Part shown: piece by piece, positions 25,436-33,048 of the stretch
Position numbering within the stretch: position 1 is the stretch's first letter
Layout: each line of letters starts with the position of its first letter
Assembly (NCBI GenBank): GCA_029338615.1
Contig: JAQYAS010000118.1
Location: forward strand, 1 to 33,048
Length of the DNA: 33,048 bases
DNA from: Clostridiales bacterium
Lineage (GTDB): Bacteria > Bacillota > Clostridia > Lachnospirales > Lachnospiraceae
Direction of reading: 5' to 3'
Notes under the pieces: model-generated
What the model was told of the DNA's origin: nothing
What the model saw: only the letters and a program-made list of their open reading frames with translations
The model's database searches: none
Made by a program: the position numbers and the translations under genes

Positions 25436-26641
25436 ATGTTAATAGTAAAGAAGTTTGGTGGTACTTCCGTCGGAAATACTGAAAGAATCTTTAACGTGGC
25501 CAAAAGATGTATTGAGGACTGGCAGAAGGGCAATGACGTAGTTGTAGTACTGTCTGCAATGGGTAAATACACAGATGAGCTGATAGATATGGCCAAGCAG
25601 GTAAATGAGAATCCGCCTAAGAGAGAGATGGATATGCTTTTTACAATAGGTGAGCAGATGTCTGTATCACTTATGGCTATGGCTATGAATTCTCTTAAGG
25701 TTCCCGCAATCTCTCTGAATGCATTCCAGGTGGCAATGCACACAACTTCAGTATATGGCAATGCCCGTCTTAAGAGAATTGATGTTGAGAGAATAAGACA
25801 TGAACTGGAGCAGAGAAAGATAGTTATAGTAACAGGATTCCAGGGAATCAACAAGTATGATGATTACACAACTCTTGGTCGTGGTGGTTCAGATACAACA
25901 GCTGTTGCGCTTGCAGCGGCACTTAACGCTGATGCGTGTGAGATCTATACAGATGTGGATGGAGTATACACAGCAGATCCACGTAAGGTAAAGACAGCAC
26001 GTAAGCTGGATACGATAACATATGATGAGATGCTTGAACTTGCTACACTTGGAGCAGGCGTTCTGCACAACCGTTCGGTTGAGCTTGCTAAGAAGTTCGG
26101 CGTTCAGCTGGTTGTTCGTTCAAGCCTCAATTTTTCAGAGGGTACAATAGTTAAGGAGGATACTGGAATGGAGAAGATGTTAGTTAGTGGAGTTGCAGCA
26201 GATGCAGACTCAGCAAGAGTGGCAGTTGTAGGCTTAGAGGATACACCAGGTGTTGCATTCAAGCTTTTCAACCTGCTTGCAAAGAATGACATCAATATAG
26301 ATATGATACTGCAGTCGGTAGGAAGACACGGAACAAAGGATATCACATTTACGTGTAGTGATGAGAACGCAGACAGAGCCGAGGAGATCATCAAGAACAA
26401 CATCGGAAAGTTCGAGAGCATAGATGTTAACAAAGACGTTGCAAAGGTTTCTATCGTTGGTGCAGGAATGCAGTCCAATGCAGGTGTTGCGGCCAAGATG
26501 TTTGAGGCTCTTTATGATGAGAACATCAATATCAGAATGATATCAACATCAGAAATCAGGGTTACAGTTCTTATCGATGAGCAGTACACAGAGCGCGCAA
26601 TGAACGCTATCCATGACAAGTTCGCACTCGGCGATCGTTAA
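25436..26641 (+). CDS. lysC: Aspartate kinase (monofunctional, ACT-regulated)
   Basis: A 401-residue enzyme that phosphorylates aspartate, first step of the lysine, threonine and methionine pathway. KKFGGTSVGN (about 5-14) is the N-terminal signature, with GFQGINKYDDYTTLGRGGSD (about 134-153) and YTDVDGVYTADPRKV (about 176-190) completing the kinase fold. Two ACT domains (about 255-401; VGLEDTPGVAFKLFNLL and SIVGAGMQSNAGVAAKMF) bind the feedback amino acid. I choose ATG 25436 because AGGAGG stands five bases upstream; an in-frame ATG at 25415 precedes that site. No lysine riboswitch was seen in the 134 bases before it. A hairpin block follows the stop. Confidence 0.95.
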   Translation: MLIVKKFGGTSVGNTERIFNVAKRCIEDWQKGNDVVVVLSAMGKYTDELIDMAKQVNENPPKREMDMLFTIGEQMSVSLMAMAMNSLKVPAISLNAFQVAMHTTSVYGNARLKRIDVERIRHELEQRKIVIVTGFQGINKYDDYTTLGRGGSDTTAVALAAALNADACEIYTDVDGVYTADPRKVKTARKLDTITYDEMLELATLGAGVLHNRSVELAKKFGVQLVVRSSLNFSEGTIVKEDTGMEKMLVSGVAADADSARVAVVGLEDTPGVAFKLFNLLAKNDINIDMILQSVGRHGTKDITFTCSDENADRAEEIIKNNIGKFESIDVNKDVAKVSIVGAGMQSNAGVAAKMFEALYDENINIRMISTSEIRVTVLIDEQYTERAMNAIHDKFALGDR

Positions 26642-26681
26642 TTCTAACAGAATCATATACAGTCCTGTTTAGCAGGAACTT

Positions 26682-26717
26682 ATAATATACGCCGGGGGAA
26701 ACTCCGGCTTATATTAT
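26682..26717. repeat. Long hairpin, first unit of a repeat block
   Basis: ATAATATA (26682-26689) pairs with TATATTAT (26710-26717) and GCCGG (26691-26695) with CCGGC (26704-26708). There is no T tract, so it is not a standard terminator. Its loop, GGGAAACT, resembles bases in the next unit. Confidence 0.6.
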
Positions 26718-26718
26718 C

Positions 26719-26827
26719 ATAAGGGGGAACCGCCGTTAAGGCGGGGGATTCCTTATGATGAAGCAGACGCCGCGCGAAGCGTTTTTCATGCGGCTGCACC
26801 CGTATAAGGGGGAACCGCCGTTAAGGC
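26719..26827. repeat. Direct repeat pair within a REP-like palindromic block
   Basis: A 24-base sequence beginning ATAAGGGGGAACCGCC occurs exactly at 26719-26742 and 26804-26827, 85 bases apart. The first copy is the left side of a hairpin: CATAAGG (26718-26724) with CCTTATG (26751-26757), and CCGCC (26730-26734) with GGCGG (26740-26744). Between the copies lies GCCGC ... GCGGC with GCGCGAAGCG. The second copy is cut short. The layout resembles mobile palindromic repeats (REP/BIME-like), but copy number elsewhere is unknown. Confidence 0.6.
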
Positions 26828-26862
26828 TGGGAAACATAAAAGAATTTGAAAGGAGTCAGGGG

Positions 26863-27342
26863 ATGAAGAGAACAGATTACATATCGTGGGATCAGTATTT
26901 TATGGGTATTGCAATGATGTCGGCAGAGCGAAGCAAAGACCCATCAACGCAGGTTGGAGCGTGTATAGTGGACAAGAACAACAGAATTTTGTCCATGGGA
27001 TATAACGGTATGCCGGCCGGCTGCGACGATGACATAATGCCATGGGGAAAGTCCGGGGAGCCACTTGACAACAAGTATTTCTATGTATGCCATGCGGAAC
27101 TGAACTCTATTCTTAATTACAGAGGTGGCAATCTCAAGGATGCGATTATATATTCTACCCTGTTCCCATGTAATGAATGTGCCAAGGCTATTATTCAGTG
27201 CGGAATAAAGGAAGTCGTATATATGTCCGACAAGTATGCGATGACGGAGAGCACCATAGCCTCCAAGAAAATGTTTGATATGGCTGGTGTTGCATACAGA
27301 CCATTTGAATCGAAGGGCAAGAAGATTACACTTGACCTTTAG
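26863..27342 (+). CDS. dCMP deaminase (ComEB-like)
   Basis: A 159-residue zinc deaminase converting dCMP to dUMP for thymidylate synthesis. The zinc site is CHAELNSIL (His and catalytic Glu, about 77-85) and PCNEC (about 105-109). Around these, SKDPSTQVGACIVDKNNRIL and GYNGMPAGCDDD are typical of the ComEB/dCMP deaminase family. ATG 26863 is eight bases after AAGGAG and matches the usual protein start. The frame stays open back to 26755, but that extension is the repeat block and is not protein. It heads a same-strand run of seven more genes with short gaps. Confidence 0.93.
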   Translation: MKRTDYISWDQYFMGIAMMSAERSKDPSTQVGACIVDKNNRILSMGYNGMPAGCDDDIMPWGKSGEPLDNKYFYVCHAELNSILNYRGGNLKDAIIYSTLFPCNECAKAIIQCGIKEVVYMSDKYAMTESTIASKKMFDMAGVAYRPFESKGKKITLDL

Positions 27343-27404
27343 AAGTAACAGAACAGTTCCGGAATACCGGAGAAAACAAATATGTATGACAGACAGGAGA
27401 GAAT

Positions 27405-27842
27405 ATGGTCATAGAGAGTAATAGCAGGGAAGAAACCTACAACGTAGGAGTGCAGCTTGGAAAGAATGCGGTTTCGGGCCAGGTGTACTGCATATATGGA
27501 GATTTGGGGGTTGGCAAGACTATAATATCACAGGGCGTGGCAGCGGGGCTTGGAATCACTGAAGTGGTGAACAGTCCGACTTTCACTATAGTAAAGGAAT
27601 ATGACGAGGGCAGACTGCCTCTGTATCATTTTGACGTATACAGGATTGGCGATGTGGACGAGATGGACGAGATAGGCTACAATGAGATGGTGTATGGCGA
27701 TGGAGTATGCCTTATAGAGTGGGCAAATCTCATTGAGGAAATATTGCCTGACACGTACACCAGAATCGACATAGAGAAGGACCTTTCAAAGGGTCTTGAT
27801 TACAGGCGGATTACGATAGAAGAGAGGCATGATCATATATGA
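27405..27842 (+). CDS. tsaE: tRNA t6A synthesis ATPase TsaE
   Basis: A 145-residue P-loop ATPase required, with TsaB and TsaD, for N6-threonylcarbamoyl-adenosine at position 37 of tRNAs reading ANN codons. Walker A is GDLGVGKT (about 33-40); NSPTFTIVKEY (about 56-66) and HFDVYRIG (about 75-82) are family blocks, and LIEWANLIEEILP is the conserved end. It overlaps tsaB by four bases (ATGA). AGGAGA precedes the ATG. Confidence 0.96.
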   Translation: MVIESNSREETYNVGVQLGKNAVSGQVYCIYGDLGVGKTIISQGVAAGLGITEVVNSPTFTIVKEYDEGRLPLYHFDVYRIGDVDEMDEIGYNEMVYGDGVCLIEWANLIEEILPDTYTRIDIEKDLSKGLDYRRITIEERHDHI

Positions 27843-28564
27843 AGATCTTAGCATTTGACAGCTCAGGGCTAGTGGCGAGTGTTGCCATAGTCCAGAATGA
27901 TAATTTGATAGCTGAATATACAACTAATTACAAGAAGACGCATTCTCAGACTCTGCTCCCTATGTTGGATGAGATTGTGAAAATGACAGAAACGGACAAA
28001 GAAAGTTTTGATGCGTTGGCTGTTGCCGCCGGACCGGGATCATTTACCGGCCTCAGAATAGGTTCAGCAACGGTCAAGGGACTTGCACTTGCATGGAATA
28101 TACCGGTTATTGCGGTGCCGACACTTGAGGGGCTTGCCTACAATGTATGGGGAACTGACAGATTTATCTGCCCCATTATGGATGCAAGAAGAAAACAGGT
28201 GTATACAGGCCTGTACCATTTTGACAGCGATGACAGACTTGAGACGATAATGGATCAGACTCCTATGGATATTGTTGACCTTATAGACCAGCTCAATGAG
28301 AGAGGGAAAAAGATCATATTTGTGGGAGATGGAATAGATGTGTACGCTGATGTCATAAAAGAGAATATGACGGCAGACTATACATTTGCTCCGGCACATA
28401 TGAACAAGCAGAGAGCGGGATCCGTGGCAGCTGCAGCTCAGGTGAGATATGCAGCCGGAAAGTATGAGGAGGGGGATGCATTTGCCCCTGAATATCTCAG
28501 ACAGTCACAGGCAGAACGAGAGAGAGCTGAGAAGGCAAAGATGGAAAATGGTGGACATGAATAG
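27839..28564 (+). CDS. tsaB: tRNA t6A synthesis scaffold protein TsaB
   Basis: A 241-residue ASKHA-fold protein that pairs with TsaD. AFDSSGLVASVAIV (about 5-18) is the phosphate-1 motif; HSQTLLPMLDEI (about 36-47) and AAGPGSFTGLRIG (about 62-74) are diagnostic. PIMDARRKQVYTGLY follows. TsaB lacks catalytic metal residues and acts as the dimer partner for TsaD, which is encoded 1.8 kb downstream rather than adjacent. The C-terminus is rich in Glu, Arg and Lys. It overlaps tsaE at its start, and the end overlaps the preferred rimI start by eight bases. Confidence 0.96.
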   Translation: MKILAFDSSGLVASVAIVQNDNLIAEYTTNYKKTHSQTLLPMLDEIVKMTETDKESFDALAVAAGPGSFTGLRIGSATVKGLALAWNIPVIAVPTLEGLAYNVWGTDRFICPIMDARRKQVYTGLYHFDSDDRLETIMDQTPMDIVDLIDQLNERGKKIIFVGDGIDVYADVIKENMTADYTFAPAHMNKQRAGSVAAAAQVRYAAGKYEEGDAFAPEYLRQSQAERERAEKAKMENGGHE

Positions 28565-29009
28565 ACCGGTAGGAAATATGCGCACAGCAGAGTTAAAAGA
28601 CTCGGCCGGGATAGCTGCACTTGAGGCAGAAGTGTTCTCACATCCGTGGAATGAAGAGATGGTATCATCGTCCATACAGGGAATATATGACCATGTTAAG
28701 ATACTGGAGACAGTTGAAGGGAAAATCACTGGCTATATAATATACTCGGTGGTATGTGACAGTGCAGATCTGCTCAGGGTAGCCGTGGATGCCGGGACAA
28801 GACACTGTGGTGTAGGATGGAAACTGATGGAGGCAATGATCGATGATTGCGTGACCGGAGATGTTCAAAACATATTTCTTGAAGTGAGAGAATCTAACGC
28901 TGCAGCAATAGCCATGTATGAAAAAATGGGATTTTTAAAAATTTCAACAAGAAAAAAATACTACGACTTACCGGTGGAAGATGGATTGGTTATGCAAAAA
29001 CAGTTGTAG
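28557..29009 (+). CDS. rimI: Ribosomal protein S18 alanine N-acetyltransferase
   Basis: A GNAT protein of about 150 residues that acetylates the N-terminal Ala of ribosomal protein S18. EVFSHPWNEEMV (about 25-36) is the RimI hallmark. The acetyl-CoA loop is at TRHCGVGWKLMEAMI, where the usual R/Q-x-x-G-x-G/A is partly altered. ESNAAAIAMYEKMGF (about 111-125) is the C-terminal motif. Its place after tsaB is the common order in Firmicutes. The start is uncertain: ATG 28557 overlaps tsaB, while ATG 28578 has AGGA three bases upstream and fits homologues equally well. The longer frame back to 28449 lies inside tsaB and is not supported. Confidence 0.88.
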   Translation: MNRPVGNMRTAELKDSAGIAALEAEVFSHPWNEEMVSSSIQGIYDHVKILETVEGKITGYIIYSVVCDSADLLRVAVDAGTRHCGVGWKLMEAMIDDCVTGDVQNIFLEVRESNAAAIAMYEKMGFLKISTRKKYYDLPVEDGLVMQKQL

Positions 29010-29153
29010 TAAATGATAGATATATGCGGGATATACAGCGTGCGTTGAGGATGCATTTGCGCAAATGGAAAACATTGTCGGTATATTCTGCGATGGATCT
29101 GGCTTATAATCAGACTCATAACAGGACTGTGTGCAGTCGGACAGGAGATAAAT

Positions 29154-29369
29154 ATGAGTGAGATCAGATGCAATAAATGTGGAAGAATGATAGTATTCGG
29201 AGATATGCACGATAAGGAAGATTATGTTCTTATCCAGAAGGAGTGGGGATATTTCTCACGAAAGGATGGTAGAAAATACACGCTCAGAATGTGTGAGGAC
29301 TGCTATGACAGACTTGTAAATGAATGTGTCATACCTCCAAAAATAGATAATGTGACAGAGTATGCGTAG
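29154..29369 (+). CDS. Small zinc-ribbon-like protein of unknown function
   Basis: A 71-residue protein with two CXXC knuckles: CNKCGR (6-11) and CEDCYD (47-52), spaced as in a zinc ribbon. Between them KEDYVLIQKEWGYFSRKDGR is a conserved-looking aromatic and basic stretch. I think similar short proteins occur in other Lachnospiraceae, but I know no function. It lies between rimI and rnz, 31 bases before rnz, so it shares that transcript. AGGAGA precedes its ATG. RNA or protein binding in translation is only a guess from context. Confidence 0.75.
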   Translation: MSEIRCNKCGRMIVFGDMHDKEDYVLIQKEWGYFSRKDGRKYTLRMCEDCYDRLVNECVIPPKIDNVTEYA

Positions 29370-29400
29370 AGAGACTCTGCCTTAGAAATGGAGATATAAG

Positions 29401-30315
29401 ATGATAGATGTATGCCTTTTGGGAACCGGGGGGATGATGCCGTTGCCTTACAGAGCACTCACATCCCTTGTGGTCAGATATAACGGACATGAGATGCTGA
29501 TAGACTGCGGAGAGGGAACCCAGACCTCGATGCGTCAGCAGGGTATGATAGGCTTCAAGCAGATAGATGTGATCTGCTTCACGCATTTTCATGCAGATCA
29601 TATAAGCGGACTGCCAGGTTTGCTGCTCACGATAGGCAACGCCGAGAGGACAGCTCCGCTTCTTATGGTTGGCCCCAAAAGACTTGAGAAGGTTGTCAAT
29701 TCCCTCCGGGTTATAGCACCGGAACTTCCATTTGAGATTAAGTTCCAGGAACTCTCAGAGATGGAGGAGAGCTTTATGTGGGAGGATCTAAGGGTTGATG
29801 CCTTCAGGGTGAATCACAATGTGACGTGCTATGGATACTCGCTGTCGTTGCCAAGAGCGGGAAAATTCAGCGTGGACAGGGCTAAGGAAAATGAGATTCC
29901 GATGAAATACTGGAACGGCCTGCAGAAGGGCTGCACATATGAGGAGGATGGACATATATATACTCCTGATATGGTGCTCGGCCCTGACCGCAGGGGCTTG
30001 AAACTCACATACTGTACGGATACGAGACCGACTCCGCTCATAGAGAAGTATGCTGCCGGTTCAGACCTGTTCATATGTGAAGGTATGTATGGCGAGAAGG
30101 AGAAAGAGATAAAAGCAATAGAGCACAAGCATATGATGATGCAGGAGGCTGCGGCTATAGCGGCAAAGGCCGATGTGGGCGAGATGTGGCTTACTCATTA
30201 CAGTCCATCGATGGCAAAACCTGCGATATTTATGGATGAGATAAGAGAGATATTCCCGAGAACCATCGCAGCAAAGGACAGGGCGACGACTACACTAAGG
30301 TTCTCTGAGAAATAG
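29401..30315 (+). CDS. rnz: Ribonuclease Z (tRNA 3' processing)
   Basis: A 304-residue metallo-beta-lactamase nuclease that trims the 3' trailer of tRNA precursors. LLGTGGMMP is the fold start, and THFHADHISGLPG (about 61-73) is the H-x-H-x-D-H zinc motif. NHNVTCYGYSL (about 139-149), YCTDTRPT and LTHYSPS supply the remaining ligands. tRNAs lacking an encoded CCA need this enzyme, and both tRNA-Ser genes in this window lack CCA. The ATG is preceded by GGAGAT. tsaD follows after 27 bases. Confidence 0.93.
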   Translation: MIDVCLLGTGGMMPLPYRALTSLVVRYNGHEMLIDCGEGTQTSMRQQGMIGFKQIDVICFTHFHADHISGLPGLLLTIGNAERTAPLLMVGPKRLEKVVNSLRVIAPELPFEIKFQELSEMEESFMWEDLRVDAFRVNHNVTCYGYSLSLPRAGKFSVDRAKENEIPMKYWNGLQKGCTYEEDGHIYTPDMVLGPDRRGLKLTYCTDTRPTPLIEKYAAGSDLFICEGMYGEKEKEIKAIEHKHMMMQEAAAIAAKADVGEMWLTHYSPSMAKPAIFMDEIREIFPRTIAAKDRATTTLRFSEK

Positions 30316-30342
30316 AATAGATCGGCAAAGGTGAGATGAATT

Positions 30343-31365
30343 ATGGAGAAAGAAGTAAAGATACTGGCTATAGAGTCCTCATGTGATGAGACATCAGCAG
30401 CTGTAGTTGTGAATGGAAGAAATGTATTGTCAAATGTAATATATTCACAGATAGATATCCATACACTGTATGGAGGAGTTGTTCCGGAGATAGCTTCGCG
30501 GAAGCACATAGAGAAGATTACGCAGGTCATAAGGCAGGCTCTCAAGGAAGCTGAGTGTACACTGGATGACATAGATGCAGTTGCGGTCACATACGGACCG
30601 GGTCTTGTGGGAGCGCTTCTTGTGGGAGTGGGTGCTGCCAAAGCCATAGCGTTTGCCAAGGATATACCTCTTGTGGGTGTGCATCATATAGAGGGACATA
30701 TCGCAGCAAATTATATAGAAAACAAGGATCTTGAACCTCCGTTTATGTGCCTTGTTGTGTCCGGAGGCCATACTCATCTTGTAAAAGTTGTCGATTATGG
30801 CAAGTTTGAGATACTTGGAATAACCAGGGATGATGCAGCGGGAGAAGCGTTTGACAAGGTGGCAAGGGCTATAGGACTTGGATATCCGGGAGGTCCTAAG
30901 ATAGATCGCAAGGCTAAGGAAGGAAATCCGGACGCCATTGAATTTCCGAGGGCAAAGGTTGCAGAATCCGTCTATGATTTCAGTTTCAGTGGGTTGAAGT
31001 CTGCAGTGCTCAATTATATAAATCAGGCCCATATGAGAAACGAGCAGGTCAATGAAGCTGATGTGGCAGCGTCATTCCAGAAGGCGGTCACAGAGGTGCT
31101 TACAGAACATGCGGTTGCTGCAGCAAAGGAATTTCATATGGATAAGATAGCCATAGCTGGCGGTGTTGCGTCTAATTCTGCCCTTAGAGCCAGTATGAAA
31201 GAAGCGTGTGAGAAAGCAGGGCTGACATTGTACCATCCGTCACCGATATTGTGCACAGACAATGCGGCTATGATAGGTGCAGCGGGGTATTATGAATACA
31301 TAAATGGAACAAGACATGGCTGGGAACTGAATGCCATACCGAACCTTAAACTGGGCGAGAGGTAA
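30343..31365 (+). CDS. tsaD: tRNA N6-adenosine threonylcarbamoyltransferase TsaD
   Basis: A 340-residue enzyme that transfers the threonylcarbamoyl group to A37 of ANN-decoding tRNAs. [14 protein letters not shown] (about 9-22), [12 protein letters not shown] (about 47-58) and the metal-binding HIEGH (about 112-116) are diagnostic, with [12 protein letters not shown] (about 138-149) and [13 protein letters not shown] (about 270-282) completing the ASKHA fold. The protein is of usual length. With tsaE and tsaB upstream, three of the four bacterial t6A genes are in one run; tsaC, which makes threonylcarbamoyl-AMP, is not in the window. Confidence 0.97.
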   Translation: MEKEVKILAIESSCDETSAAVVVNGRNVLSNVIYSQIDIHTLYGGVVPEIASRKHIEKITQVIRQALKEAECTLDDIDAVAVTYGPGLVGALLVGVGAAKAIAFAKDIPLVGVHHIEGHIAANYIENKDLEPPFMCLVVSGGHTHLVKVVDYGKFEILGITRDDAAGEAFDKVARAIGLGYPGGPKIDRKAKEGNPDAIEFPRAKVAESVYDFSFSGLKSAVLNYINQAHMRNEQVNEADVAASFQKAVTEVLTEHAVAAAKEFHMDKIAIAGGVASNSALRASMKEACEKAGLTLYHPSPILCTDNAAMIGAAGYYEYINGTRHGWELNAIPNLKLGER

Positions 31366-31419
31366 TCCACAGGGAAGATGCACAATAATGGCAGAATACT
31401 TTTTGGGGAGAAGATGAAC

Positions 31420-32193
31420 ATGGGAGATATGGGTAATGACACACACAAAGAATCATACGCAAAAGTAGAAGATCAAGTGGATGGAGGCAGGATAACAGCC
31501 ATAATCCTTGCGGCGGGGAAAGGCAGTAGAATGCGCAGCGATATACCAAAACAATTCATGATTCTGAAGGATTACCCTGTGCTATATTATTCGCTCAAGG
31601 CTTTTCAGGAAAGTCCTGTTGATGACATAGTATTGGTTGCGGGAGAAGACTCTGTCGAATACTGCAGAAAAGACATAGTGGATAGGTACAACCTCACCAA
31701 AGTCAGCAAGATTGTGGCCGGTGGGGCGGAGCGCTATGACTCAGTGCACAATGGTCTCATTGCAGCGGACGGAGCTAGGTATGTACTCATTCATGATGGA
31801 GCGAGGCCTTGCATAACTCAGAAAATAATCAGAGATTCCATAGATGCGGTAAAGGTATATTCTGCATGTACAGTGGGTGTACCTGTGAAGGATACTATAA
31901 AGATAGTTGATGGGAATCAGATGGGAGTGGAAACTCCTGACAGATCCAGACTGTGGCAGGTTCAGACTCCGCAGAGTTTTGACAGGGGACTTTTGCTAAC
32001 CTGCTATGATGGGCTGGCACATGACAAATGTCAGGTTATAACAGATGACACAATGATAGTGGAGCGCTACAGTAGTGTTAGAACAAAGGTTATAATGGGG
32101 GCGTATGAGAATCTGAAAATCACTACTCCGGAGGATCTGAAAATTGCTTCAAATTTTTTGAAAAAAGATGTTGACACAAAGATGGTAAAGTGA
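31420..32193 (+). CDS. ispD: 2-C-methyl-D-erythritol 4-phosphate cytidylyltransferase
   Basis: A 257-residue enzyme of the MEP isoprenoid pathway that joins CTP to methylerythritol phosphate. ITAIILAAGKGSRMRSDIPK (about 25-44) is the nucleotide-binding loop, VLIHDGARPCI (about 124-134) binds metal, and VKDTIKIV and QTPQSFDRGLL are family blocks. The N-terminus is about 24 residues longer than the conserved core. Several in-frame starts exist (31378, 31414, 31420); I favour 31420, nine bases after GGGGAG. It is the last protein gene before two tRNA-Ser genes, with only 45 bases and no terminator between. Confidence 0.93.
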   Translation: MGDMGNDTHKESYAKVEDQVDGGRITAIILAAGKGSRMRSDIPKQFMILKDYPVLYYSLKAFQESPVDDIVLVAGEDSVEYCRKDIVDRYNLTKVSKIVAGGAERYDSVHNGLIAADGARYVLIHDGARPCITQKIIRDSIDAVKVYSACTVGVPVKDTIKIVDGNQMGVETPDRSRLWQVQTPQSFDRGLLLTCYDGLAHDKCQVITDDTMIVERYSSVRTKVIMGAYENLKITTPEDLKIASNFLKKDVDTKMVK

Positions 32194-32238
32194 TAATATG
32201 TACAAGTCGCCGGTTGATGGCGGTGAACAAAATAGCTT

Positions 32239-32324
32239 GGAGAGATATCGAAGTGGTCATAACGAGGCGGTCTTGAAAACCGTTTGTCCGAAAGGGCGCG
32301 AGGGTTCGAATCCCTCTCTCTCCG
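32239..32324 (+). tRNA. tRNA-Ser (anticodon TGA)
   Basis: The acceptor arms GGAGAGA and TCTCTCC pair over seven bases. The anticodon loop is CTTGAAA with anticodon TGA, reading UCA (and UCG by wobble). A long variable arm (GTCCGAAAGGGC region) marks a class II serine tRNA, and the T arm GAGGGTTCGAATCCCTC is intact. CCA is not encoded. Confidence 0.95.
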
Positions 32325-32364
32325 CTGGCTTTCATACATAATGAAAGTTCAAGCGCTTGATACT

Positions 32365-32453
32365 GGAGAAGTACCCAAGCGGTTGAAGGGGCTCCCCTGG
32401 AAAGGGAGTAGGCCGTTAATAGCGGCGCGAGGGTTCAAATCCCTCCTTCTCCG
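32365..32453 (+). tRNA. tRNA-Ser (anticodon GGA)
   Basis: Acceptor arms GGAGAAG and CTTCTCC pair over seven bases. The anticodon stem CTCCC/GGGAG holds anticodon GGA, reading UCC and UCU. The long variable arm (GGCCGTTAATAGCGGC) fits a class II serine tRNA. CCA is not encoded. It lies 40 bases after the first tRNA-Ser. Confidence 0.95.
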
Positions 32454-32635
32454 TTAGACATACTTAGTATCAGAGCCTTAAAAAGAACCTTGAAAAATTA
32501 ACAACATGACAACCCTGAAATTCCAAACAAGAATTTCAAGAACGTCGGATCGAAAGATCCAACAAACCAATAACAGTAAAGATGGTTAGGAAAAATACAA
32601 GCTAGTATGATTTCTGACATAGGATTTACAAACTT
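32454..32635 (+). other. rRNA operon leader with boxA-like element and hairpins
   Basis: AGAACCTTGAAAAATTAAC (32484-32502) resembles the Firmicutes boxA region of rRNA leaders, which loads antitermination factors. Two stems follow: TGAAATTC/GAATTTCA (32516-32523 with 32531-32538), and GGATC/GATCC (32547-32551 with 32556-32560) closed by a GAAA tetraloop. No strong promoter is seen; TAGACA (32455-32460) with TTAAAA 17 bases later is a poor candidate. Confidence 0.6.

Positions 32636-33048
<413 letters not shown>

Noticed and set aside
26755-26862. N-terminal extension of the dCMP deaminase frame
   Set aside because: The extra 36 codons fall in the palindromic repeat block, and AAGGAG stands before ATG 26863, where family members begin.
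28449-28556. Longer start for rimI
   Set aside because: These codons lie inside tsaB in another frame and encode a stretch with no resemblance to RimI.

Overview
The window reads as a chromosomal segment of an anaerobic, low-to-mid GC Firmicute of the family Lachnospiraceae. The 5' end of a 16S rRNA gene at the right edge has the Clostridia cluster XIVa pattern, and to my eye it is Coprococcus-like, though I could not run a search. Supporting traits are a two-gene transketolase, a pyruvate kinase with the extra C-terminal PEP-utiliser domain, oxygen-sensitive ThiC and BioB, heavy use of the Ile codon ATA and the Arg codon AGA, and strong AGGAGG ribosome binding sites. Most of the window is ordinary core genome; the first 3.2 kb is more accessory in character.

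Layout. 1-3200: the start of a membrane acyltransferase (minus strand, cut by the window edge), a cysteine-rich protein that fuses two cobalamin-associated domains, and a minus-strand arsR - DUF5714 - arsC cassette behind a large nested palindrome. A candidate small RNA gene on the minus strand fills the gap to the next gene. 3200-5140: two GNAT acetyltransferases flank a PnuC-type vitamin transporter. 5220-6900: a TPP riboswitch with an attenuator controls thiC, which ends in its own terminator. 7050-9250: a MATE transporter is followed directly by a DUF218 membrane protein. 9470-13220: split transketolase, bioB and a MaoC-like hot-dog protein, closed by a strong bidirectional terminator. 13230-19420: two secreted cell-wall hydrolases (a GH25 lysozyme with fibronectin repeats, and an SH3-NlpC/P60 peptidase) flank pyruvate kinase. 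Both hydrolases carry sequences that fit the WalR operator consensus. 19570-23975: hpf, secA, prfB. 24100-26640: homoserine dehydrogenase and aspartate kinase. 26680-26830: a repeat-rich hairpin block. 26863-32193: a same-strand run of dCMP deaminase, tsaE, tsaB, rimI, a small zinc-ribbon protein, rnz, tsaD and ispD. 32239-33048: two tRNA-Ser genes, then the rRNA leader and the start of 16S.

Functionally, the tsaE/tsaB/tsaD set makes the t6A modification of tRNAs that read ANN codons, and it sits with tRNA processing (rnz), ribosomal protein modification (rimI), two tRNA genes and an rRNA operon. That end of the window is therefore a translation neighbourhood. hpf, secA and prfB add ribosome hibernation, protein export and termination. 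The two wall hydrolases around pyk look like a shared envelope-stress regulon. Less expected observations are the cobalamin-type fusion protein, the pump-less arsenic cassette with a DUF5714 member, the candidate small RNA, the WalR-type boxes, an anti-Shine-Dalgarno arm placed upstream of a promoter, a prfB gene that has lost its programmed frameshift, and the repeat block before the dCMP deaminase gene.
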